From: Scilla litardierei
Lineage: Eukaryota > Streptophyta > Magnoliopsida > Asparagales > Asparagaceae
Assembly (NCBI GenBank): GCA_030789695.1
Contig: CM061130.1
Location: 14,685,860-14,749,859, forward strand
Length of the DNA: 64,000 bases
Reading direction: 5' to 3'
Shown here: piece after piece, positions 10,548 to 21,100 of the stretch
How positions within the stretch are numbered: the first letter of the stretch is position 1
Layout of the letters: each line of letters starts with the position of its first letter
Made by a program: the position numbers and the translations under genes
Notes under the pieces: model-generated
Database searches by the model: none
Seen by the model: only the letters and a program-made list of their open reading frames with translations
What the model was told of the DNA's origin: nothing

Positions 10548-10896
10548 TTCGGCCGAGCAATACTGCTCATTCGGCCGAGTGGCGGATCACACTCGCCCGA
10601 GTAGAACTGATACGCAACGAAGATTTCAGACGTTCACTCGGCCGAGCAAGGAATTCTGTTCGGCCGAGTACAAAAGTTCACTCGCCCGAGTCAGTCAGGG
10701 AATTCAGACAGGAAAGAGTCGAAGCTACTGGAAAATCTAAGGAAAGCTCACTTGGCCGAGCAAGATTGCTACTTGGCCAAATGAAGAAGCCTACTCGGCT
10801 GAGCCACCCCGAGCGACGGACCCCTGAAAACCCCAAAGTTTCTGTTATTTTACAGGGTTTGTTACTCGGGCGAGTGACAAGGGTCACTCGGCCGAG
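10548..10896 (+). promoter_or_regulatory. Phased palindrome array in U3 of B 5' LTR
   Basis: Triplets starting with 10548, 10570, 10592 (22,22), then near 10638-10692 and 10744-10797, and a doublet 10865, 10887 (22). Most motifs are CTCGGCCGAG, TTCGGCCGAG or CTCGCCCGAG; some have decayed to CTTGGCCAAA. Confidence 0.62.
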
Positions 10897-10982
10897 TGAC
10901 CCTCTCTGCATGCTGCTAGGATTGCGAATTATGGGCTGCGCAGGGACAGTTTTGTCACGATTTTTTGGACGATTTTGGCTTG

Positions 10983-10990
10983 TATTTAAG
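10983..10990 (+). promoter_or_regulatory. TATA box of B 5' LTR
   Basis: TATTTAAG within TTGTATTTAAGCCC, 87 bp downstream of the array. The copy in the 3' LTR is at 21843-21850. Confidence 0.6.
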
Positions 10991-12025
10991 CCCTGTTTTT
11001 ACCCTAGTTTTAGGAGAGACTTGAATTATTTTTTTAGATATTTATTTTAGGTTTTTGACGGCTACTCTTTGGAGAAATCTCAGCTGGAGATCAATGGCTA
11101 CACCTTTGGTTTATTCTTTCTTGTTAAAAACTCAATTTTTATGAATTGTTTCTCTATTGAAATGAATTGTGCCATAATTATTATCATTATTTCTGAGATT
11201 TGCATGATGATTAGTGAGTAGTTCCCTTGTTCTAGGGCCTAGGGATGAACCCTATGGACCCGACCTTTTGAATTGTGATGAATTTATGGATTTGTTGCTA
11301 GAATTGATAATGGTTAGGTTGTGATCGATATATTACAAGTAGCTAGGAATTCATATCGATTAGGATTTGGAAGAGATTGGATCCCAATTGATAGGAAGGC
11401 CTAGATATTCAATTTAGATTGATAATTGAATTTCTCTAGACTTGGTTTGCAAGAGATTGGACCAAAGCTAGGATTTTTAATTATGGGTCTATATTAATAT
11501 TCGTTTGCAAGAGATTGGACGAATAGGAATTATCATAACCTAGATCATAGCTCGAGTTTGCACGAGAGTGGGCTCGAGATGCGATTGGACAATGATGTCG
11601 TTCTTCATGCTAGCGGCTTAGGCTAGGGTTTGCACGAGAGTGGGCCCTAACCTAGGTTTGCTATAGACCGGCAATAACGTGAGAGCGTGAGCTTGGTTCT
11701 ACATTAAGTTGCGACTAGTTCACCTATATTCAAGCTTAGCAACAATGAAATTTAGGATTCACAAGGATGAGAGACGGTCCGTAGTGGGGATTTCCTATCC
11801 CTAGACGCTTTATTATATTGATATTTATCTGTTATTGAACGATTGTGACGATACACCAAATTACTCTTATTCTCTTGATAGCTAGGTAATTAAAGTGTGA
11901 TACTGTCAATTGTCCTCCCTGTGTTCGATACCTACTCGCCACTACACCGTGCGCTTGCGGTAAAACTACAAGTCGTTTTTTGGGTCGGTTTTTTTGGGTT
12001 TTATATCCGGACGCGATCAAGTTTT

Positions 12026-12043
12026 TAGTGCCATTGCCGGGGA
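12026..12043 (+). promoter_or_regulatory. tRNA-Asp primer-binding site of B (decayed)
   Basis: TAGTGCCATTGCCGGGGA against the consensus TGGCGCCGTTGCCGGGGA, the complement of the plant tRNA-Asp 3' end. All three changes are CpG-type transitions, consistent with methylation decay. Confidence 0.85.
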
Positions 12044-12175
12044 AACTACTTGACAGTGTTCGACTTTTCTTACCCGGTTATACCTCATTTTCTTTCTTTC
12101 TTATTCCTTTTTGACTTTGTTTGATGCCCAATTTACGTGCTCCCAGTATTTTCCATATAATCTTAAGCAGGTAAC

Positions 12176-12814
12176 ATGGGAGACGTGATCATGAGAACTG
12201 AGTCCAGTCCGAGAGATGAGGATTCCTTCGCATTTCTTTTGAAGGAGCTTGTGGATGAGGTCCAAACCACATGGGCTTTTGCCATTAATATCGAGGACCC
12301 CATTGAGCAACTATTTGCAAGCTTTGTGATGGATCAAGTCTCCCCGGAAGGGACTATCGAGGGCAACATCAAGGTCGGTGTGAGTGAAGGCATGTTACAT
12401 TTTGAAGACAGTAAATCATGCATCGAAGAGTACTACACTCCTGAGGAGCCCACTTGGCATGCCGAGATTCTGGGAAGTACACTATATGACCCTCTCTCTG
12501 ATATTTGTGAACTCACTAACACATCCCTTGATCTCAGGTGTGGACCGAAGCAGAGTGGTAACCCCATCAATGTCAACATAGAGCTGTGCAGTGTCTACTC
12601 CGATGCGCCATCCTCACCAAGAAGCGAATCTGAGCACACATGCGAGAACCCAGACGTCGCGGAAGAGGCCAAGCTTTCACAAGAAGAGGAAATAGGGGGT
12701 ACAGCGCCTCCCAAGGAAGAACTTAAACAATTACCTCCAAATTTAAGGTATGCTTTCTTGGGCAATAAATTGACATATCCGGTAATTGTTAATGCCGCTC
12801 TCAACCATGACTGA
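12176..12814 (+). pseudogene. Short N-terminal region fused to Athila pol linker (212 aa)
   Basis: Residues about 28-78 match the module found in the E1 and A ORFs (FVMDQVSPEGTIEGN...HFED). Residues about 178-212 (LPPNLRYAFLGNKLTYPVIV) are the standard Athila linker just before RT. The ORF ends at a TGA after NHD where intact Athila pol continues into the LERLLDVL segment, so the stop is a lesion and the RT frame runs on. Gag and protease are absent; the module appears to have replaced them. It is the first ORF after the PBS. Conclusion: a rearranged pol N-terminus, probably made from recombination with a non-autonomous relative. Confidence 0.65.
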
Positions 12815-13996
12815 CTTGAAAGACTCTTAGATGTCCTTAGGAGTCACAAGGATGTCCTAGGCTACACCATCTCTGATCTAAAAGGAATAAGTCCTAGGCT
12901 TTGCACACATAGAATCCACTTAGAAAACACCGAAGCCACCTCTATAGAGCCTCAAAGGCGGTTAAATCCTAACATGAAGGAGGTGGTTAAGAAGGAAATT
13001 CTGAAATTGCTTGAAGTCGACATTATCTATCCTATCTCTGATAGTAGATGGGTTAGCCCTGTTAATGTCGTCCCTAAAAAGGGAGGGATGCCTGTTATAA
13101 AAAACGAAAAAGGAGAACCCATTTCTACACGTACTGTCATGGGATGGCGGATTTGCATTGATTATAAGAAATTAAATAAAGCCACCTGGAAAGACCATTA
13201 CCCATTGCCCTTCATTGATCAAATGCTAGAGCACCTTGCTAAACTTAAATACTTTTGTTATTTGGATGTGTATTCGGGATTCTTTCAGATCCCTTTGCAT
13301 GAGGATGACCAAGAAAAGACTACTTTCACATGTCCTTATGGCACATATGCCTATCGAAGAATGCCCTTCGGTCTTTGTAATGCCCCCGCCACCTTTCAAA
13401 TGTGCATGACGTCCATCTTTTCTGATTATATTGAAAATATTATGGAAGTTTTCATGGATGATTTTTCTGTTTATGGAAATGAGTTTGATTCATGTTTGGC
13501 TAACCTTACTAAAGTCCTCAAAAGATGCCAACAAAATAATCTCACTCTTAATTGGGAGAAATGTCATTTTATTGTCACCGACGGAATAGTTCTTGGGCAC
13601 CTTGTTTCCTCAAGAGGGATTGAGGTTGATAAGGTGAAAATTGAGGTAATCGAAAAACTCCCTCCTCCCATTAATGTTAAGGGCATTAGAGGCTTTCTTG
13701 GTCATGCAGGATTTTATCGCCGCTTTATCAAGGATTTTGCCTTAATTGCCCGACCTCTCACTGCCCTACTTGCTAAAGATGCTCCATTTGTCTTTTCAGG
13801 AGAGTGCTTGCAAGCATTTAATACATTGAAGGCAGCTCTCATTTCCGCACCCATTATACAACAGCCGGACTGGAGTCTTCCCTTCGAGCTCATGTGTGAT
13901 GCGAGTGATCAAGCTATTGGAGCGATGTTAGGCCAAATGAAGGAAAAGAAGCTTCATGCAATATTCTATGCAAGCAAAACATTGGACGAGGCATAG
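12815..13996 (+). pseudogene. Athila reverse transcriptase and start of RNase H
   Basis: Continues in frame after the stop at 12814; the longest open part starts at 12974. Visible motifs: WVSPVNVVPKKGG, the substrate-binding block YPLPFIDQM, FCYLDVYSGFFQI, RRMPFGLCNAPATFQ and the catalytic FMDD (residues about 155-158 from the Met at 12974). The thumb/connection GFLGHAGFYRRFIKDF and the RNase H start FELMCDASD follow. These are strongly Athila-like. It ends at a TAG (13994-13996) inside RNase H, after SKTLDEA; the same frame resumes immediately. Role: copies element RNA to DNA in virus-like particles. The family call is secure; activity is unlikely because of the stops. Confidence 0.9.
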
Positions 13997-15788
13997 AAAA
14001 ATTACGCCACAACCGAGAAAGAGCTCTTGGCGGTTGTCTACTCCATTGAGAAGTTTCGTTCCTACCTCCTTGGCTCCAAAGTAATTGTGCACACCGACCA
14101 TGCGGCATTGAAGTATCTATTAAGAAAAAAGGAGGCCAAGCCACGGTTAATAAGATGGATACTTTTGTTGCAAGAATTCGACTTGGAGATTAGAGACAAG
14201 AAGGGCACGAACAACGTTGTGGCGGATCACTTGTCTAAGCTTGTTCGTGACAAGGAGGATGACAGCCTACCAATCGATGACACTTTCGCTGATGAGAGGC
14301 TATTCGCCATAAGACCTGGAGAGCCTTGGTATGCGGATTTCGTCAATTATTTGGCTTGTGTGATTAAACCTTGTGGAATGCCCACACAACAAAAAAGGAT
14401 ATTTATGCACGAAGTCCGAAACTATTTCTGGGAAGATCTGTATCTCTTCAAGATATGCAAGGACGGTATTATATGGAGGTGTGTTTCCAAGGAGGAAGCA
14501 ACTTCTATCATTATGCATTTCCATAGCATGCCTTGCGGTGGACATCACGCCTCCTCCAAAACCACCGCAAAGATATTGCAGTGCGGGTTCTTTTGGCCAA
14601 CCATGTTCAAAGATACGCATGACTTCGTCAAGCATTGCGATAGATGCCAACGGACCGGAAATATATCGAAATGGAATGAGATGCCAATGAAGCCCATTTT
14701 GAAAATTGAGCTATTCGATTTTTGGGGAGTGGATTTCATGGGACCTTTTCTGTCAAGCAAGGAAACAAGTATATTTTATTAGCGGTGGACTACGTCTCAA
14801 AATGGGTGGAAGCCATTGCCACCCCAACTAATGATGCAAGAGTGGTATCCAAACTCTTCAAGCAAAACATCTTCCCACGCTTTGGAGTGCCACGAACTTT
14901 GATAAGCGATGGAGGGAGGCATTTTATAGAAAACAAGTTTGAGGCCATGTTGAAAAAGTACGGGGTGAATCATAGAATTGGCATGGCATACCACCCTCAA
15001 ACGAGTGGACAAGTGGAGGTGTCGAACCGGAAAATCAAACAAATTCTAGAAAAGACAGTCGATAGATCTAGAAAGGATTGGTCCATGAAATTGAATGATG
15101 CACTATGGGCATATCGCACGGCCTTCCACACTCCCATTGGCACCACACCATACCGACTTGTTTACGGGAAAGCTTGTCACTTGCCGGTAGAGTTGGAACA
15201 CCGCGCATATTGTCTATCAAGACCTTTAATTATGACTACAAGAGTGCGACGGTGAGGCGACTCTTAGACATTAATGAGCTTGACGAGATTAGGCGAGATG
15301 CTTACGAGAGCTCAAGAAGTTACAAAGAAAGGACTAGAATCCTCCACGACGCATGCATCCCCGTTACGGATTTCAAGGTTGGAGACAAAGTCCTCCTATA
15401 CAATTCTAGACTCTGACTCTTTCCCGAAAAGCTAAGATCGCGATGGTCCGGACCATTCACCATCAAGCACATACAACCAGGAGGAGCCTTTGAGTTGGAA
15501 GGAAAGGACGGAGCCACATTCAAAGTAAATGGACAACGGCTCAAGCATTATTTCAAAGGAGCCCCTACCGGTGAAGTGAATCGCATATATCTACTCAAGG
15601 GGCGGTCCTATGATCTTTCACACCCCCTTGATGAGGTAATCGATGAAGCTATTCCACACTCCATTGGAGACCTACACGATGACGGCCTTGAAGAAGGCCA
15701 ATCTTCTAGTGGTGAAGAGAAGTTGAAAGACCCCCGGATGGCTCTATGGGTGATGACAAAGAAGACGACACTGATGTCGCGAGAATAA
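13997..15788 (+). pseudogene. Athila RNase H C-terminus and integrase, several lesions
   Basis: RNase H end: [21 protein letters not shown] and VADHLSKL. Integrase: zinc-binding H/H near HSMPCGGHH with CDRCQ, then the catalytic Asp in [10 protein letters not shown]. The second Asp is in LISDGGRHF and the Glu in [11 protein letters not shown]. The C-terminal fold GPFTIKHIQPGGAFEL...VNGQRLKHYF is that of Athila, without a chromodomain. Frameshifts lie near 14760 and 15220, and a TGA near 15415 interrupts NSRL/LFPEKL. A hydrophilic tail (DEVIDEA...IRELCKL) follows and is also present in E3. Role: inserts element cDNA into the chromosome; surely inactive here. Confidence 0.9.
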
Positions 15789-16360
15789 GGGAGCTATGCA
15801 AGCTCTCCACGACCAACAATTTGAAGAAAGCTCCGCCGGATAAGAAAGCATCATCATCGACAAAGAAAAAGATTGGTACAAGCTCAAGCTTGAGGGACAT
15901 ATCCCCCAACACTACCTATGATGAGGGGAAGCCAAGGAATGACCACGGATATCAACAACCAAATCCAAGAGGCCTTCCCGACAAATTTAACGGGCGCATC
16001 TCGTATGCGCCAAATATCACGCACTAAACGAAAAATCATAAGGGGTCGAGCTCAAGACCTTAAACGAGGGCTTGTCGGGAGGCAACCCGACGGTTTTATA
16101 TTGATTTTAATTGAATTCTCTTTTTTGTTTTAGATTTTTCTTAGTGTTAGAGTCTAGAGTCAATAAAAATCGTGACGACAGGCTCTATTTTTCATGATAG
16201 GAGATGGAGAACGAGAAATCATTCATATGGAGGATGACCATGGCAAGGGAGAGCTCTCCAGGAACGCTCTCAGGCCTTAGGAAGAGGAAGAAACTGACGG
16301 GAGCGAGAAAAACAGAGATTAGAGCAAAAACAGAGAGCCGAGGCTGAAAATTGCAAGCCA
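15789..16360 (+). other. Post-pol spacer of B with conserved hairpin
   Basis: Remains of the integrase tail, then non-coding. At 16074-16091 lies the hairpin GTCGGGAGGCAACCCGAC (6-bp arms), present also in E3 at 27925-27942 with surrounding bases conserved. Confidence 0.6.
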
Positions 16361-16671
16361 CTCGGCTGAGTGTACATGTCACTCGGCCGAATGAAGACTC
16401 TACTCGGCCGAGTAGAGTACCGATCAGGGATGATTCTACAGACCCAATCTCTGTTATTTTTTGTAGTTTATAGTACTATTTCCACTCGGCCAAATGACTA
16501 TGTTACTCAGCCGAGTGAATCAGATACCTTACACGCTTCAAAAATCGTCGAGTGGAACTTGTCCATTCAGACGAGTGGAAAAAGTTACTCGGCCGAGTCG
16601 TATGTTTTGAGAGATTTTGAAATTTTTTATCGACAAGCTGTTCGGCCGAGTGAACGCGTCACTCGGTCGAG
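16361..16671 (+). promoter_or_regulatory. Internal phased palindrome array of B, upstream of ORF3
   Basis: Decamers start at 16361, 16382, 16403 (21,21); 16485, 16506 (21); about 16543, 16566, 16588; 16641, 16662 (21). Same motif as the LTR arrays but located between pol and ORF3. A TATA-like CATATATAC lies 10 bp downstream. Confidence 0.6.
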
Positions 16672-16681
16672 TCACTACATC

Positions 16682-16690
16682 CATATATAC
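16682..16690 (+). promoter_or_regulatory. Possible internal TATA box before ORF3
   Basis: CATATATAC right after the internal array, about 530 bases upstream of the ORF3 start. A second AT run, TATATATAT, is near 16979. Promoter activity is inferred. Confidence 0.4.
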
Positions 16691-17217
16691 TCAGCAGGCA
16701 CGGCACGCAACCCGAAACCCCCAAATTTCCAATACTCCTTTGCAATCGCCCGCTGTCGCTTCAACTCCTAGCGCCCGAATCGCCTGCTCATCACCCGAGC
16801 CGCCACTGACCGGTCGCCATGCACCCCGCCATCGACCGTCGACCTCCTTCCCGCCGCCGGTCACTGCCGACGCCGTCGCCCTACTCCACTTCGCCTCCAT
16901 TACGCCCCAAATTCCTCGTTTCTCGAACATTTCTCCAATCCGTATGCCCATTGTGCCCTAAATTCAAATTAATTCATATATATATCTATTATCCTCTATC
17001 TTCCCTATGTATATTGATTATCATTTGCTGATTTGATTGTTTGTGTTTCAGGTTAGCTTGGGGGAGCTTGGGGGAGATTCTGGACGCTCCAGTGCTTCGC
17101 AGAGGAGGCGATTTATTCTCACTCTACATATTTTACACTCGCGTCGTGCTCAGGTATACTCGTTTCATTATATAGCACTTCGCATTTTCATTTGGGTGGG
17201 CACGTCTCACGGCGCAC
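16691..17217 (+). other. Putative ORF3 leader of B
   Basis: C-rich first half, then an AT-rich part. A splice-acceptor-like TTTGTGTTTCAG lies at about 17041-17052, directly before a G-rich PPT-like stretch (AGCTTGGGGGAGCTTGGGG). A leader intron is possible but not shown. Confidence 0.4.
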
Positions 17218-19140
17218 ATGCCGCTACGCCTTAGGCCACGCACTCGGGAGCCCGCTTCCAAGCGGAAGAAGTCAGGTGATCCTGGCTCCTCTTCCACTAG
17301 GGTAGACTCCCCTCTGCCTAGCCCACCACCACCCACACAGCCGCCTCCTACCGCACCCATTCCACCACCTGCACAGCCTGGCCCCGCGTTCGATGCGATG
17401 GGGATCACGTTTCGAGATGACGCCCAGCACGTCAGATTCGAGCGTATCTCCCATTGCTCGATCGTACCCACTAGGTTTGCACACCTTGCTGACTTAGAGT
17501 GCCTAGGGGTCCTCGAGGGGCTACTCCAGTTGTATGATAACGTGGGGTGGCGTGATTTCTTGTCGGTGTCGGCGGACACTTACATCCCCCGACACTAGAG
17601 GTCCTTAGTTCCATTGACCGGACCCCTGGAGGATGCTCCTTTCGCCTGATGGATCAGGAGTACGAGGTCACTCTTGACAAGCTCCGAGCATTCTTCCAGT
17701 GGCCCGCCGTCCCGGACCCAGACAGTGCCTACAGTCCCACGTACATCCCATTACCATCATTTGACACCCACGCTTTCTGGACACGGATCATGGGATGCCC
17801 CCTTACCTTTGACCCTAGTCGGGCCAAGGCCTCTGCCGTCCTCCACCCATGCCTCCGCATTGCACAGCGCCTTATGGCGACCACTTTTCTTGCGAGGTAC
17901 GAGCCCGGGACGTTGTCGACGCCAGAGCTCTACATGCTCTATGTGATGACACGTTCTAGGGTCTTTGATGGTGGAGATGTTTGGGTCCGGCCATAGAGAT
18001 TGATATCACCAGTTGGTACATCGACCGCATCATTATTTCTGTCGGCGCTCGGACGCCTATCTGTTGCGACTGTCTGATTACCCTCTTGGCCCTATTGTGC
18101 GGAGTTGACCTTCCAGCTGGCTTGCTGAGACCACCGGGGCCCACCTCACTCTCCAAAGATGTCATGGCCCGGATGAGGATGTTGCGTCCTCATGGTCAGC
18201 GCCACTGGGTGTGGTTGCACGGTCCCCACGGTGCCGATTTCATGATTCTCTCGAGCCCTGCTCGGACACATATTGGACCTACGGGCGGTGAGTGGATTCC
18301 ACCGATGGATCTCCTTATCCCCGTCGTATACGTGCTAGAGCCTGAGGGTGCTCAGCAGGAGCCCCTCCTTCCATCGCTTGACCCCGTGATCCCTCAGTCT
18401 GCACTTGCTTTGTCTGCGCCTCCTGATACCTCTGTCCACACTTCTGTTAGTGTCGGGAGCAATTTAGCTGAGTCCACCCACACCATCACACCACTGTGCC
18501 CATGTCGATAGATCACATTTCTGCTGCTAGCCCCAAGCGTCCCCCCACTATAGTTGAGTGCGGCGAGCCTTCTTTTGCTTCAGCGGTAGAGACCCATTCC
18601 TCATTGTTGTTCTCGACTCCTGGGGAGTCATTTTCTACACATTTCACGAACTCCCCAGTCGTGGACCTCACTGTCTACACCGCCGTTGTATTCTCCGAGA
18701 GTGTCGTGACGTCTGTCCCCACGTCTATGTCACTGACCTCTCTGCCTGCCTCGTCGCTTGCCACCGCTGCCGTTTCTGCTGCTGCTCCCTCCTCTTCGAC
18801 CATTCCCGCGTCTCAGCCTCCCACAGAGGCTGAGCGACACTTAGCGAGCACATCACCTCCGCACCACCCCACTGTAGCACCCATCCTTTACAGTAGCCGA
18901 GCGAGACAGCCCCGTTCTCCACCTGTTCGTCCTACTCGACCCTCTGCTCCACCTCCCCCCAACACCTTAGTTCAGCACCTACGTGCTCTTGAGGGGACGA
19001 TGAGTGGACTTAGAGCAGATTTTCGGGCTCTCTCTGCTACTGTCAGTGCTGTCCAGACCCGCGTCGTATTGCTTTCTGGTATTCAGGCCTGCCTGAACCA
19101 AATTCTTCAGCGTCTGCCTCAGCCACCCACCCCCACCTAG
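17218..19140 (+). pseudogene. Athila ORF3 (env-like / ATHILA ORF1-family protein)
   Basis: Starts MPLRLRPRTREPASKRKK, a basic N-terminus, then a Pro-rich stretch. The conserved body follows: VRFERISHCSIVPTRF, then MDQEYEVTLDKLRAFFQW, ARYEPGTLSTPELYMLY and MRMLRPHGQRHWVWL. It continues into a long Ser/Thr/Pro-rich part and a C-terminal coiled-coil-like LRADFRALSATVSAVQ segment. The reading frame is broken: stops near 17596-17648 and frameshifts near 17985 and 18500. The same protein is encoded by E3 (minus, 24807-26783), so the order of parts is confirmed by comparison. Plant Athila elements carry such an extra gene after pol; env-like is the traditional label but function is unknown. No clear signal peptide or transmembrane segment is visible. 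Confidence 0.75.
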
Positions 19141-21086
19141 CAGCCTCCACGACCACCACCTCCACCACAGGACGGTGTTGGTGCACCCCTACCCACCTAG
19201 GCACACACTGTATGCCTTCAATATTTTTGCTGTTGTTACGCTGGATATTTTTTTAGCCTGCTAATTTTGCACCCCTTCTCCACACACATTTTGGTCACTT
19301 TTTGGTCATATCTATCTATATCTTTTTGGGAGTGAGGAAGTACTTTTGGGGACACCTATCTGACACTATTTTGATCTCTACATGCATCACTTGCATTCCC
19401 ATCGCATACTTTTTTGATTGTTTGCTTTCTTTCTTTCTTTTATTTTCATGCATGCATCCTCACCCTCCCCACCCACATTTTTGCCTCTCGGTGTGCCACA
19501 CTTTACACATTGAGGACACTGTGTACTTTAGCTTGAGGGTGTGAGTTCTCACGCACTTTTTATTTTTGTCGCCTTTTATTTACTTTTTTCCACATTTCTT
19601 CGTTTTATACGCTTATTTTCACCTACTTTTCATTTTTTCCATGCATCACGTTTTCTTACTTTTTGAGTATGTTGCATATGTACAGTTTTTATTCTCTTTT
19701 ATCCTTATCTCTTTTACCTCTTTTTGCTAGTGATGAATTTTCTGTGATGATGATGACGTGGTGTTAGCTTATCTCTATATGCATGTTATCCTGTCATGAC
19801 ATAGTCTTTATTTCAGATATCATATGCTATGTCTTGCTGTGCATTTGAGATAGTAACCCGCACTTTCATGTATGTATATGGATGAAATTCTTTTATTATC
19901 TGAGTCTGATGATTTTTACCATATACTCTTCATAGAAAACACACAAGCTTCACGCAGTGATTGCTTATATCTGGAGTACTGCTTTCTTTTCTTATATCAC
20001 TTCTTATTGCATGAAAATTGTACGCTTCACTTTCAGGTTGATTGAATGTATGATAGGTTGATATAACTGGATTAGCTTACTTTCTGGGATTAAACTGAGT
20101 AGATTACATTACTCTGCTGAAAGTTGTCGTGCACATCATATAGAGTGAATCGAGTGTTACATATATTTCTTTCTCCACATATCTTGAGCATAATTTCTGT
20201 ACTTAAAATCATTGGTGAATCTCCCTTTAGCAATTCTTATATTGTCATTTTCCCCCGCTACAAAAATCTATGCTCCATACCCCCAAAATCAAAAAGAAAA
20301 AAATTATTATTGTATATCTTTCTATCTTTTGATTTGGGTTCACAGTTGTATATATGATTGAAAAAAACAAAACAAAAAAAGAGAAGAAAAGAAAAGAAAA
20401 GAGAAAAGAAGTTCATATATGATCCCATCTCATACTCTTTCTCTCTTTCTCCCCTCTTTTATTTTATATTTTTGGAGCTTCAAAAATGGGGAATAAGCTT
20501 ATTGATTTATCTTATGCCACCACGCTTATAAATAAGCTTGGGGGAGAGGATCCAATGATGTGTGAGAGAGTGACTACTTGATTGTGCATGACAACCTAAG
20601 CTAGGTAATTTTCTATACTCGGTGAGATTACTAAATTTTTTTACGAAATTCAGGAATTGAAACTTAGCATGCATTTCATGAAGACCATACCTTTCTATTC
20701 TTATTGATCCATATTGTGTGATATCTCTTATACTCCAAATAGAAAGCATTCAATTGCAAACTGTGTGGTCTATGATTATGTATGCCGCTTTAGATGCTTC
20801 AGACGATGTTAATCGTAGAATGATTCCATATTTCATACTATTTTGCTATTCTTGGGATTGTATTTTGAATGCATCCATATGATTACGATATCGAGATAAA
20901 AATCTTTGGCATGAGTTTTATATTCGTTGTGTGCTATATAAGTAAGCAAAACCCACGTCCTGAGAAAATGATCTAGCACCTCCCTCTTTGTTTTCCTTCC
21001 TATCTTCTATCTCTTTCATTTTCACTTTTTTATTTTTTTCGCCGGGTTTGCCTTTTGCTTGTCTTCCTCGAGGACGAGTAAGAGGT
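19141..21086 (+). other. 3' untranslated region of B
   Basis: T-rich, no coding signal. It contains ACACATTGAGGACA near 19506, a purine tract of AAAAG repeats at about 20360-20410 and an extra PPT-like AAGCTTGGGGGAGAGG near 20532. Confidence 0.7.
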
Positions 21087-21100
21087 AAGCTTGGGGATTT
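21087..21100 (+). promoter_or_regulatory. Polypurine tract of B
   Basis: AAGCTTGGGGATTT directly before TGATCACTCC of the 3' LTR. Confidence 0.85.

Larger units (their letters stand above)
10241..12019 (+). repeat. 5' LTR of B
   Basis: Starts TGATCACTCC and ends CGATCA; 1779 bp, matching 21101-22864. It contains the U3 array, a TATA box and the GTTTGCAAGAGATTGGA-type repeated phrases shared with the U5 of all family members. Confidence 0.92.

Noticed and set aside
17218..19140. Host gene with Pro-rich N-terminus and coiled coil
   Set aside because: Located between LTRs after integrase, and a second copy lies in E3 at the same element position: it is retroelement ORF3.
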